Shown: positions 1 to 11,392 of the stretch, piece after piece | How positions within the stretch are numbered: the first letter of the stretch is position 1 | How the letters are laid out: every line of letters starts with the position of its first letter | DNA from: Raffaelea ambrosiae | Lineage: Eukaryota; Ascomycota; Sordariomycetes; Ophiostomatales; Ophiostomataceae | Length of the DNA stretch: 64,000 nucleotides | Direction: 5' to 3' | Assembly: GCA_002778195.1 (NCBI GenBank) | Contig: PCDI01000001.1 | Location: 806,001 to 870,000, forward strand | Notes under the pieces: model-generated | Databases searched by the model: none | Told to the model about the DNA's origin: nothing | Seen by the model: only the letters and a program-made list of their open reading frames with translations | Position numbers and translations under genes: made by a program

Positions 1-1800
1 ATATCAGACAGGCAAATTACACGAGAAATTCAACTTGCGTTGCGAGAGCCCACAGCAGAGGTCCACAGAGTCCACAGAGGGAAGAAGCGATGAAACGAAG
101 AAACGGCATGCTTACACAATGGCACGGCAGGCGAAATGAGACTGCTACCTAGAATTGCGGCAACGTCCACACATGAAATAACATGAAATAACATGAAAAC
201 CCATGAATCACACAAAGACATGCACACTTTGACAGGGGAACGTGAGCGGACCCGCAGAGCGTCACAGTGTATTGTATGAGTATGATCTTCGTCGTTCAGC
301 TTCCTACAGCCCACGCAAACCCGTTCTCGTGTAGAGTTTCCTCTGAAGTTTTCTTGCCCTCTGGCCATCAAATAGGAACCTTGGCCGAGAACACCCCCTG
401 GGCAGTTCGGTTTTCACAAAGAGAGCGAAGACCCATTTCTGCGAGTTGGCGTAATCGCTGGCGATGATCTGCAACAAGGGAGAAGGAAAAGAAGGAAATG
501 GGATCAAGTAGGAAAGGCGAAAAGGGGAAAAAAAGAGACAAGAGCGAGTGCGACGTGAGAGAGAACGAATGGAGAGAAAGCCCAGGGTCTGTTGCAAGTG
601 ATTTTCGAGCGCGTTTTCATTTCATTTCAAATTTTTTTTTTTTTTTTGTTGTTCTTCTTCTAGCCTGTCACTCATTGTCACCAACTCTCTTCTTCTTTCT
701 TCTCATATTTTTTCCCTTTGCTCTTCTTTCTTCTAACATATGGCGCACTGAAACGTTTCGCAGAGGCGTGTCGTTTCGAAAAGAAAAAGAGAGACAGCAG
801 CGAAGAGCCATTAAATACAACCAGGACATCCTGGGCCAGGCATGAAACAGTGGGTACGGGCAGCTGCCAGCCAGTCAATCGCAAGTGCCATTGTGCGCTG
901 CCCAGTGCTCGGCGGGCACAGGCGGCCACGCGCCCCTGCCCTGAAACAGGAACCCATATCGACTGATTCGCCTGCCATCTGAAACGCCAGGACAAGCAGT
1001 GTTCTCCTATCTTTTCCCATACAATCGTAGAATTCGACCCCCGCGACCTTTTTTTCTGGCCTTTTCGGCTTACCCAATGCTGCCTTCTGCTGACCAGTCA
1101 GTCTGGCTGGCGTGGGATGTTTTTTTTTTCTTCGTCTGTATGATACGCCGCCATGTTTCGTCGATCCCAGCGGTGATTGCCTGCAAATCATTATGACGAG
1201 AGAAGTCCGAGCAGGGAGTTTTCGACAAGGGCGAGATCGTCTCCCAATTTGGGTGACCAGGGCAAGACGTGCATCTTCTTTCGGAGCCAGGCCAATGGTT
1301 CACGTCCTAACTCGCGAGGTTGTGAAGAAGTTGCCAACTAGCAAAAGAAAAGTCTCTCGAAAACCAACACTGCTACCTCGGAAAGAAAAGCAAAAAAAAA
1401 GAAACTGGTTCCCAAGTCAACGACCGTCCCCTCTGGAATGTCCTGATTATTCCCATGCACTGTGACAGACAAGGTCAACACTGAGGCTTGGCACAGTTTT
1501 GAAGCACGGCCAAGTCCCATGGAAACTGGAAACTCATAAGCCCTCAAGACCGCCCCTCAGACCCTCCAAAACCGACGAGGGCCCTCTAAAACTCTTCAGG
1601 CCCCTCTTTACAGGCACCGAGTCTGTCTCACCCCTGGATTTAGTGGACCGTTTGGTGGGCCATGAGCGGGTCGACCCCGCTGAAAAGGCAGCGCCTGCCG
1701 ACAAATACTGTGCTTGTTCTTTATCTCCGATTAGCAGCAAAATGCGGCTCCTTGCATGCGGCTCCAAAAATGGGTCTGCGCGAATGAGCTTGGCAAGGAG

Positions 1801-1890
1801 GTGGCCCTGGAACATGAACGTGGAGCCTGGGTCATGGAACCCAAGACATGGACTGGACATGGAGCCTGGACATGGAACTCGGCCATAGCG
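1801..1890. repeat. Degenerate repeat rich in catgga
   Basis: The words catgga and ggagcctgg recur several times within about 90 bp (for example at 1834, 1850, 1858 and 1874). The units differ in spacing, so this is a decayed simple repeat rather than a clean tandem array. No function is implied. Confidence 0.35.
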
Positions 1891-2202
1891 GCCGACCATG
1901 CGGCCAACCTTGCCCCTAACAGCGGCCCACGAGCACCAGACCGCACCAGACCGCACCCGGTGATACCACGACGAGGATGTGTCCGTACTCGACACTCTTT
2001 CTTCATTCTGTCAAGGCTGTGGGGGCTGGCAAGCCCAATACATCGCGAAGTGGCTCTGCGGCTCGTCACAGCGCAGGTGCCAGGTTCAATGCATTGACCA
2101 GGACGTCCTCAAACACAGTACACGGTACAAAAGATGGGCCCAAGTAGCCAAATAGCCAAATGCACTCTGCAGGGCATGCGAAAGGTAGCCTTTCCCCCCC
2201 CC

Positions 2203-2234
2203 NNNNNNNNNNNNNNNNNNNNNNNNNNNNNNNN
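2203..2234. other. Assembly gap (32 N) beside a C run
   Basis: Thirty-two unknown bases follow nine C residues (2194-2202). The sequence to the right soon enters another C run and then a T run, so the gap looks like a homopolymer that could not be sequenced through. Confidence 0.95.
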
Positions 2235-2845
2235 CAAAGCTTATACCCAACACCCCCCCCCTTTTTTTCCCCCTTCTCTGTTAACCGCCGTAGATATTGG
2301 AAACAAGCAGAGTGCCATACCAAAGCGATGTACTCGTACTACATACTACAACGAGCATACCAAGCGGGCAGGGGGGTAGCCTCCAAGGGAACGCCGAGGG
2401 AGTATCGTACTCCCTATTCTAGGAAACTGGACCACCTAGATGTAACTCGAACTCCTTCCAGATCTAACCGACTGGACTGCCAGCAGATGACAAACCCCAT
2501 TGTCAGTTAGCGGGGACAGACGGGACAGCCCCGGTGCGGGCCACAGACACGAAAAGAAAGAGAAAAAAAGGCTCTTGCAGAGACAAGCTTCTCTCGTTTT
2601 GGCTTACACGATGGGTGGTACCCTGTGACCCTGTTGACCCTGGAAACCTCCTGCACAACCCTCGTACCCGCGACAGAGCCTCCCTCCTGTCTCATGGCGG
2701 GTGGCCAGAGTGGGTGCGGGTTGTCGCAAAAAAAAAAAAAGGCAAATGAGAGACAGGACTAGGCCCCCTTTTTGGGACGCAATGTTTGTTGTTTTACCAC
2801 GGCGGCATGGGCATGAGGAAACAACAGAGGACGGGATCTCTCGCA

Positions 2846-2852
2846 TATAAGG
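2846..2852 (+). promoter_or_regulatory. TATA-like element upstream of the Egh16-like gene
   Basis: TATAAGG lies about 350 bp before the start codon at 3201 and is followed by a long CT-rich stretch typical of fungal promoters and leaders. Placement is plausible, but no transcript data support it. Confidence 0.3.
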
Positions 2853-3002
2853 GTTGATCATATCTCTCCTGACTGTCTCTGCCGCTTGGGAAATCCTGAT
2901 CACCAGCCCATCCCAGTTTCTCGTTCTTGTCGGTATCGCCTATTCTTTCTTTTCTTCCTCCTTTTTCTTCTCTTCTTTTATTATCCCCTTCACTTCTCAT
3001 CC

Positions 3003-3035
3003 AGATCTTGATGATCTCTCAGGTCTTGACGATCT
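3003..3035 (+). repeat. Imperfect 15-bp direct repeat in the Egh16-like leader
   Basis: A 15-bp unit at 3003-3017 recurs with two changes at 3021-3035, 18 bp apart. Both copies contain TCTTGAYGATCT. They lie in the CT-rich segment about 165-200 bp before the start codon and could be protein-binding sites or chance. Confidence 0.35.
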
Positions 3036-3200
3036 GACTTTATAATTTCCTCATTTTCTCTTTCTTTTTTTTTTCGCACATTCAAAACTCTCCTTTAGGG
3101 CTGGGCTCTATCTTTTCTTTGGCATCTATTCTTTCTCTCGTCAAGTTTGTCTCTTTTTCGAATCTTTTTTTTTCTTCTTTTTGACTACACATCTTTCACC

Positions 3201-4422
3201 ATGCATTCTTCAAGCATCCTGTCTGCATCTGCCTTCCTGGCACTTGCCAACGCCCACGGTGTGATCCTCAACGCCCAGGGTATCTCGGGTTCGCCGGCCA
3301 GTGTTGGCTTCCAGGGTAAGTCGTCACTTGTCGAGTCAACGGGGAACCATGGGACCATACTAACCAACGTCTAGTCGACGCCAACATCCCTCGCAACTGC
3401 ACGTCCATCTCGCCTTGCCAGCAGGACACCACCATCATCCGCGATGCCGAGATTGCCTCCAACGTCGTGAACCAGTGCGGCCGCACGGAGCTGACTGGCA
3501 ACATTGACGTCGGCGAGAACACCGAGAATGCCCTGGCAGCGGGTGCCATCACCCAGGTCCAGTCTGGCAGCCAGCTGACCGTGACCATCCACCAGGTCAA
3601 CGCCGATGGTGCCGGCCCGTACGTCTGCGACCTCGACGAGACCAGCAACACGGGCACCATCTCGCAGAACCTGACTGTCACCAACAACATCCCGGGTGTC
3701 AACGGCCTCTCCCAGGCCAAGGAGCAGGACTTTAACATTACCGTCACCATGCCTGACAGCCTGAACTGCACTGGTGGTAAGTTTCTTTCCTCGTTTTCCT
3801 TCCTCGCTTCGCTCATTGCTAATCGCCTTTATCGGTAGCCTCCACTGGCAACATCTGCACTGTCCGCTGCCGCAACAACGCCGTGGCTGGTCCCTTTGGT
3901 GGCTGCTTCGCCGTCCAGCAGGTCGACACCACCGCCAAGGTCAACACCCCCGCCAACATTGCCACCGCCGCTTCTCTCGACACCGTCGACAAGCAGGTCC
4001 TCCAGGACCAGCAGGATCTTCCCGTGGCCCTTGCTGGCAACGCCAATGCCGGCACCGACCAGGCCAAGGCCAACCTGGCCAGCGCCAACGCTCTGCTGGC
4101 GGCCAGCGTGACTACCAAGGCGTCCGAGGTCCAGACTCCGGAAGCGGCCGCTGCCAACAACAACGCTGCTGCGGCTGCTGATGCCACCTCGGCCGCGTCG
4201 GCCGACACAACAGCCACGACCACGACGTCGGCCGCCACGGCAACCAGCACCAAGAAGTCCAAGGGCAGCAAGAACAGCAACGCCAACTCGAACAAGAACA
4301 ACAACAACAAGCGTAGCGACGATGCTGTCTCTCCCCGGGGTCCGCGTATGCGCCGCGACGAGTTCCGGGGCAGCCTCCGGTGGGCCCGGCACCTTGGCTT
4401 CGCTCAGGAGGAATCCTCGTAA
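3201..4422 (+). CDS. Secreted Egh16-like protein (gEgh16/GAS-type family)
   Basis: Exons are 3201-3315, 3375-3776 and 3839-4422, with introns of 59 and 62 bp that both begin GTAAGT and end TAG; the product is 366 aa. Residues 1-18 form a signal peptide ending ALANA, leaving His19 as the predicted mature N-terminus. The body (about 19-205) has paired cysteines (around NCTSISPC, NQCG, YVCD, LNCTG, ICTVRC, GGCF) and several N-glycosylation sequons. Residues from about 255 onward are an Ala/Thr/Ser-rich linker, then an Asn/Lys-rich basic tail. The family (Egh16H of powdery mildew, GAS1/GAS2 of rice blast, related proteins of insect pathogens) is secreted and linked to host penetration. That role here is inferred from family membership, and the exact biochemical activity is not established. 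Confidence 0.88.
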
Positions 4423-6619
4423 GGGGGGAACTCCGCCAGGACGCGTTCATCGAGATGCAGGGGAAGACGCAGGGTGTGGGGGAGGGTGATAGAATTGGAA
4501 AGAAGACCCCACGGTTTCTTGCATTGACCACCGAACGTGTTTTGCAAATCTTGCATTTCTCTCAACATGGGGAGGGATCGGGCAACCCAAAAAGCCATGC
4601 GATGATTCCTTTCCAAGTACGGTTACGTTGTTGAGAGCAGGAGGCTTTGCAATTGGTGACAATACGAGCGGCCGTTTGGGGAAAGAGCGAAAAGAGGAAA
4701 TTAGACAGGAAAGAAACCGACAGAACCAGAAAGAGAGAAAAAAAAAAGCTAGACTCATTTGGAACAAAGGATTTGTGTGTATTCTTTTATCGTTTTTTTT
4801 TGTCTTGTTTTCGCACGGCTGAGCCGTGGAGGAATTAGGAATTGCGTAGACGACCCGACAAGCAGGCAGAACGGGGATGAGGGAAGTGGTCTTTCTCTGG
4901 TGGGCTCTCTCTCTGGTGGGTTTCTTTGGTTCCTGTCTCTTGGTTGCATCTCTCTATTTGTGTTTTTGTTTTTGTTTTTTTTTTGGTCGACAGTTTTTTT
5001 GTGTATTGGTTGTCTGGCAGCAGTTCTTTGTTAGTCTTTCTTGTCTCCTGTCTCCTCTTTTCTATTTGTATTTTCGTTTTCAGCTCCGGCTTCTGTACAT
5101 ACAACCAAAACAACACCCATCTGATGACAACGGTTTCCAGCATCCATGACTGTGTACGGCAATACCCCCCCGGGCAGTCCTGTCGTTCGCCAACAGACAC
5201 TTGGACAGATTCCCATTGTCTGGCCACCGTTTGGGTGGCGACGTTGACGGTAGGGTTGCTTCAGAGAATGGGAGGATCAGGCCATGGAAGGGCCCATGAA
5301 ACTGCGGCCCATGCATTGGCCGCCCATACGGTCCCGTTCAGGGCCACTTAGACGAATGCGAACAATTAGCTCTGGGCCGAGTAACTACGGTGTACGGAGA
5401 CAGGTTCGTCTACTCCTTGTCTAGTTTCTTGTGTGGCTCGTTCTGCGCCTTGTGTGGCCCCCTGTCTTGTTGGCAGCCTTGGTCGTCTTCCCTGCGAGTA
5501 GGCAGCCGCAAGCCCGGCCAACGACAGGCCATGGCGGCTTCCCCAGCTTCAGATGGATGCAAGACGTCTTGCCAAAGACAGGAGGAGCATCCCGCGCCAC
5601 ACGAGCTAGTGCTTTTGTAGCTTGTTCATGGCTGCCTAATTTGCTAGCATCTTCCTGGTAAGGGCATTTGGCCGGTCCTGCATCGGATGATCGCAGTGCC
5701 CCAAGCCCGGCACGTCCTCCCAGGGGCCAACACCGACGGCCTGGCATGGCCAACCGCTCTCGGGCAGCCAAGACCGAGATGCAGGGTGCTGGCGTACTTG
5801 TGCGGCAACCCGTAGCTTCTGCCCGCGATCACCAACTATTGTCATACAACGTTGTAGGGATGCCACACCCAGCCCTGTCGGGCAACAGCTGCACCATGAC
5901 CCTAGCAGGCAAAGCTTACATGGCCGTTACATTGTACAGCCCCCCCCCCATATTGCCTCCTGCGCACCACCTTGAAAAATTATCGGGTCGTTCGCTGGTG
6001 CTTCCTCTGGCTTGTCTGGGCACTGGGTGACTTGGAGAATGTTTGGAATTGGGCCGCCGGAGTAGTTCCCTATGCCGGCACGGATCTAGCACGACATCCC
6101 ATTGCCAGGCCGCTCTTGTCCACACCCCAGGCAACTCGCGCAACGCAACCCACGCGGCTGAGCATAGTTGCTTGGGAACTATCTCACAGGCCAACCCGTA
6201 TCCTGTCTACAGAACATGAATGCCAACACCAGACACGGCTGGTCGTAGTCGACGGCGAGCCCGGCCATGATCCATGCCTCCCATGCTGTATTTGTCTTGG
6301 CTCAACCTCGCATTGATCGCACGCTACGGGGCGAGCGCGAAATAAAATAAAGAGACAAGGACGGGCCGTTTTTTTCGTGTGGCTCCTTTTCCATGACCGC
6401 AACACCTACACACATACGCACGCACGCACGCACGCACGCACGCACACACCCACTCCCCCAAAAAGTCCAGGGCAGCCGTTGAGAAATAGACGACGGCTGC
6501 AGCAGCCAGCTTTCTTCGGACTTGCCTCTCCCCTTCTCTCGTCTACTCCCTCCCAAACGACCCCTACCCCCCCATACGCCTACCCGACCCCGTGGATCGC
6601 CCGACCATGCGTAGAAGAT
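4423..6619. other. Intergenic region between Egh16-like and Zn2Cys6 genes
   Basis: This stretch contains the 3' region of the Egh16-like gene and the promoter and leader of the transcription factor. I see poly-T tracts (around 4790-4800 and 4975-4985), a C10 run at 5940-5949 and a CGCA microsatellite near its end. No coding frame is convincing. Confidence 0.6.
6417..6444. repeat. (CGCA)7 microsatellite
   Basis: Seven perfect CGCA units lie inside a longer CA-rich stretch about 180 bp upstream of the transcription factor start codon, probably in its promoter or leader. Length is likely variable between strains. Confidence 0.9.
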
Positions 6620-9025
6620 ATGGCACGGATTAGCACGCCCAGAGTGAAGACGGGTTGCATTACCTGCCGGTAAGTTTGTTTGTGGACGGGCTGGGCCGAA
6701 GACAAATCCCCGGCGAGCCCATAGAAGAAGCTGTGCGAGCCGACTGGGCCAGCGAGAGAAACGCGCAAGCACTGACGTTTTTTTCGGGTGGGTTTTTTTC
6801 TCTACTTGGACAGGACACGGCGCGTCAAGTGCGATGAAGGCAAGCCTTTCTGTCGGCGCTGTCTGGCCACCGGCCGCAAATGTGACGGCTACACGACACC
6901 ACCAGGGCCATCCAGTAGTGGTGGGCGTGCTGGCAGCCACCCTGGGACTGTAGACGACGGTGGAGATGGGGAAGGGGGTCATGGAGGAGGAGCAGGAGCA
7001 AGAGGAGCAGCAGGAGGAGCCGCTTCCTCGTCGCGCCGGGCCGTCATGCCTGCGGCTCCTCTCCCTATCCTCATGACCGCCGGCAACTACTCGCTGCCCT
7101 TCCGCGTGCCCGGCAGCCAGCGCGACCGCCAGCTGCTGCACTACTTCTGCGTCCAGGGCGGCCGCGACATCGGCGGCTACCTGGCCCCCGACTTTTGGAC
7201 CCGCACCGTCCTGCAGGCCAGCCACGACGAGCCGGCCGTGCGCCATGCCGTCGTGGCCCTGAGCTCGCTGCATCTGCAGTACGTGGCCGCCGACACGGGC
7301 CAGTCTCTGCTGGCCGGCGTCGCCGGCGGCGGCGGCAGCGGCGAGACCTCGACCGCATCTGTTGCCTCTTCCCAACACGGCTCGTCTTCCGAGCGGTGGT
7401 CCGCCTCACCGCCCACCGGCGACGACTTGCTCCACAGCCAGAATCTTGGCGGCGGCAGCACCAGCAACAACAACAGCACTCTCACCAACGCCCGTCCCAA
7501 GGTCCCCGCCGCCCTCGAACAGGAAGCCCTCCGCAACTACGGCCGTGCCCTGCGCGCCCTCCAGAAACGCATCGACCGCCCCAGTCCACCCGTCGACGAC
7601 AACAACACCAGTACGGAGAACGGCGGTGCCAGTAGCAGCAATGGTGGTGGTGGTGGTGGTGGTGGTGGTGGTGGTGGAGGGGGTGCACCCCCGCGCGGCG
7701 TCACCCTTGTCTGCTGCGCGCTGCTGTGCGCCTTTGAGAGCGCCCTGGGCAACGCCGAGGGCGCGCTGCGGCACGTGGAGAACGGGCTGCGCATCCTGGC
7801 GTCGCCGGGCGGGCAGATTGACCGGTCACACCTCGCCGGCCTCGAAGACCTGGTGGAGGTGTTTGTGCGGCTGGACGTGCAGGCGGCCATGTTCGACGAC
7901 CGCCGCATCCCGTTCCTGCAGCTGGTCACGCCGCTGCAGCGGCGCACGACGGGACTGCCCACGCTGAACGAGGCGGGGGCCTTTCCGGACCCCAAGACGG
8001 CGCAGTGGGCAGCCGTGCGCCTGCAGAACTGGATCGTGCGGTTCATGGTGGGCGGGAAACACATGTGGGAGTGGCCGCGGGAGCAGCTGCCGCCGGCCGT
8101 GCGGGCCGAAAAGGCGCTGCTGGAGCAGCAGATCCGCGCGTGGCAGGTGAAGACGGACCTGCTGGTGGAGCGACACCGGCTGGCGATGGTGGAAGCCGCC
8201 GAGGCCCGGGCCAAGGCCGGCACCACTATGATGGGTACGACAGAAGACACGGAGGCCGGCGACAGGCCTGGCGAGGATCGACAACAACAACAACAACAGC
8301 AACGAAGGCAAAGGGCACGGCAACAACGACAGGCCCGCGGAAAACAAAAACAACCCAGAGGCACGTCCGTCCACAGCCCGGATGCCCGGAACAACCGCAA
8401 CAACAGCAGCAGCCCAGACGACCCTCCGGCGTTCAACTTTGTCGCCACCAAGGTGCTCAGCTGCCAGATGCACATCATGTATCTGCTGCTCCGGAGCAAC
8501 TTTCCCAACAACTTTGAGCCCTTCCGCAGCACCCCAAACTACGAGCTGCGGGCCCTGCTGGACACCTACGATGGGATCCTGCATGGCCAGGCGACGGGGA
8601 CGGGGACGACCGCCGCGGCTGGAAACAGTACTGGAAACAGTATTTTCCATAACAACAACAACAACAACAACAACGGCAACAACGGCAACAACGCGCAGGC
8701 AACATCAACCTCGTGCCTCCCAAGATCTCCTGGGCGCAGCTTCTCCTCTGAGACGGGCGTCGTGGCTGCCCTCTTTGTCCTGGTCGTCAAGGCCCTCGAC
8801 GACGAGGTGTGTTCGCGGGCGACGCGTCTGTTGGCTTCCCTGCACCGCCGCGAGGGCCTGCACGATACCGAGGTGTTGGTCTCCTCCGTGCACGGCCTGG
8901 GTGCCATGCGGTCGCAGGTACTGACCGATGCCGTACTGCCGCTGGAGGACTGGGCGGACGGGATGCTGGATGCGGTGCGCGTTGGAGAGAACAACATGTC
9001 TTTGGGAAAGAGGGACTGGCTTTAG
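6620..9025 (+). CDS. Zn(II)2Cys6 fungal transcription factor
   Basis: Exons are 6620-6669 and 6814-9025, joined across a 144-bp intron (GTAAGT...CAG) that splits the zinc cluster between Cys16 and Arg17; the product is 753 aa. The binuclear cluster uses Cys13, 16, 23, 30, 33 and 40 with spacing CX2CX6CX6CX2CX6C, followed by basic residues. From about residue 85 (NYSLPFRVPG) the sequence resembles the fungal-specific transcription factor domain 2 (PF11951 type), with the usual HAVVALSSLH-like helix. It carries homopeptide runs of Gly (about 294-306), Gln and Asn (about 630-637), all from trinucleotide repeats. It should bind DNA as a nuclear regulator. Its targets are unknown, and no metabolic gene lies beside it. 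A G12 run starts five bases after the stop codon. Confidence 0.9.
7643..7675 (+). repeat. (GGT)11 microsatellite coding poly-Gly
   Basis: Eleven GGT codons in the transcription factor extend a glycine tract starting near residue 294. The run is in frame and could vary in length without breaking the gene. Confidence 0.9.
8651..8674 (+). repeat. (AAC)8 microsatellite coding poly-Asn
   Basis: Eight AAC codons, followed by interrupted AAC/GGC units to about 8693, make an Asn/Gly-rich stretch in the C-terminal half of the transcription factor. Confidence 0.9.
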
Positions 9026-11392
9026 CTTTGGGGGGGGGGGGCTCATCAAGGTCTCCCAGACAGGATACATTTGGAGGATTTGCGTATGGACAGTGGGATT
9101 GGGGAAATGTATAAACACGTGGATATGGTGATATGTGTGGGAAGTAGTTATTTACGATGGGTTCTTTTTGTGTTTTTGTTTTTTTGCTTTTGGTTCTGAA
9201 AGGCATATCCGGAGTGTACAATTGCGAAATACCAAGGGACTGGACATATACGGAGAGTCCAGAGACATTTTCTTCTGGGAGTCTTGGGAGATAGATAAAC
9301 AAAAAATGATTGTCAAGTGGGAAAATAAAAAGCATCAATATGGTGGTCAATTTGACGAAATTCATGTTAGCACAGCCACTGAAGTCGGGGAAAAGAAGAA
9401 ACCCCTGTTGATGCAAAGAAAATAAAACAAGAAGAAAAAGAAATGAAGAAGAATAGAATAATAAGCTTGAACAAAACAAAACAAAACAAAACCCTTATGC
9501 CACTTGCATTCTGAACCCATGCTCGACTTTCCCATATGCCTTGTGTTTCCGTTACGTTGTCTGGCTGTTGTCATAGGAAGCGATACTGAGCCACGAGTAT
9601 ACTCCAGTAGTGGTCTGTATCCGTTGTGACCATTGTTGGTTGGTAGTGCAAAGCATATCGCCTCTGTGGCTTCTGCATTTGGAAATTGTGTAGCGGTAAA
9701 GACTTTGCTGAGCTCGACACCTTGCATTTAAACAAAATGTTAAATTGAACTTGAACAAAAAGTGTGAATCAAAACTATCTATCGATTGAAAAATAAAACA
9801 AAACAAAACAAATGCACTCGAAGAACTGTAAATTTTCGGTAGATTCCTTTTATGCGCATCGGCTGAATACACAAACTACAGAAGCAAATTGTTCACCAAG
9901 ATTCGTAGGGTCTTGCATGGCCGGGCAATTATGGCCGATCACCACATTTCTCCGATGTCAGAAGTCTCGGTTCCCCCACAAGTTTACTCCCTTGCTGGAA
10001 TGGTGTAATTTGATTGGCTAGCTGGCCTAGTATGGCGTTTCGCACCGTTATTGTTGGTCCTAGGATCCCTGGACAGGGTGGGGGCCGTGGCTGGAGAGCT
10101 TGGTTGGCTTGCTTTGTATGGCCGACAGAGATACAACAGAGCCGACCCCCCAAAAATAAGACATCATCGTACATCACGTCAAGCCATACACATAATCAGA
10201 TTAAAAACAACCCGATATGCAGCCCAGCGTAGGGTCCTTTATTCTTGTTCCCTCTTTATGCCCGACGTATGGCCATCATTCTTGGCATCCACACAACCAA
10301 GGGCGCATACACCCGGCAGGTCATCCAACTGATCTTAATGATCCCTCAGAAAGTAATTTCACAATCTCACCTTAGTAGCATTCACCCAACGGCCAAAACA
10401 TTGCAGTTTTTCTGTTGGGAAACATACCATGTTTTGTCTATCAATCGCAATCTGGAACTGGAGTCATAAACGTGCAGCCATACCAAAATCCCATTTGATC
10501 TAGCTTCGTACCATTTTTTTTCTTGTTCATATTTTAAAGTCATTCTCGTCGGGTCATCGTTTTCTTGTTTGGCTGACTCGGTCCAATCTCAATCCTGCCA
10601 CAGAACGTATGACGCCGTCGCCCATTTTTGGTCCCCTTTCGTACCCTGGCCTTCCGCAGTGTCCTTGAGAGAGGAAACACGACCGAGAGAAAATAGGCAC
10701 ACACAAAACCACAGAGAAAAATATAACCATGGAAAGGCAAAAAAAATAAAATACCATCTAGGTCGTTTTGAAAAAAGGACACACACGCCATGATAAAACT
10801 GAGGGATAAAGACATGAAAAAGAAATTAAGCATTAGAAAACCAGAGCTCCATTTTGCTGCAATCTGCCGCTTCGCTTCCAAAGAGTGAAGGTTCTGAGGG
10901 ATCCAAGACGCCATATGAAAAGAAAGAAAAATGAAGAAAAAAGCAGAACCAAACTCCAGTTTCCCGAATCCTGTTGCCCGAAACAAATATCAAACCAACC
11001 AATTGTTTCCCCTTGATCGCAAACTATCGTGGGGATTCCCATACCGTGCTGAATAAAAGCAATTTCAAAACAAGTAGCTTATCTTGCTAAACGCCTAATC
11101 CTTTTCCCGCGCATGCATGAACCGTGAACGAACGTAGCAGAAAGTAAAAGAACAAAGGAAATAATGTCGAAGAGAAAAAGAGTAATCGTAGACGAAGGGC
11201 ATCTTGCAGATGCAAAATGCAGTTGCAGGATGCCTAGGTTCGCGGTGGATATTTGTAGATAGGTAGAGGTGAGTCCGGCAAAGGCGGGAAGAAAAAGTAT
11301 ATTTCGCCTTTAGAATCGCCAGTCCGGTCCATAACAGGCATGTTATGATCTTGATTTCCCGGTTTTGACACAAGCCGCTGTCGCTCGAGCCC
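9026..11392. other. Convergent intergenic region, no gene seen
   Basis: This lies between the ends of the plus-strand transcription factor and the minus-strand CBM21 gene, so it should hold both 3' untranslated regions. It is A/T-rich, with (ACAAA)n repeats near 9471 and 9795. Frames are short and lack the codon bias of neighbouring genes. Confidence 0.6.
9471..9812. repeat. Two ACAAA pentanucleotide arrays
   Basis: Arrays of the ACAAA/AAAAC unit occur at 9471-9492 and 9795-9812, about four copies each, in the convergent spacer. They are simple-sequence DNA with no evident function. Confidence 0.7.

Larger units (their letters stand above)
1..3200. other. Left intergenic region and Egh16-like gene promoter
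   Basis: No reading frame here has the G/C-ending codon bias or family resemblance of the real genes in the window. It holds an imperfect repeat block (about 1801-1890), a C run followed by a sequencing gap (2194-2234), and a pyrimidine-rich stretch from about 2930 to 3200 that leads into the start codon of the Egh16-like gene and probably forms its 5' leader. Confidence 0.6.

Noticed and set aside
1534..1995. 153-codon minus-strand frame in the left spacer
   Set aside because: The product has no domain, its codon use differs from the true genes, and it spans the degenerate catgga repeat.
6302..7378. 358-codon minus-strand open frame over the transcription factor 5' end
   Set aside because: It lacks domains and covers the microsatellite leader plus the zinc-cluster exon in reverse.
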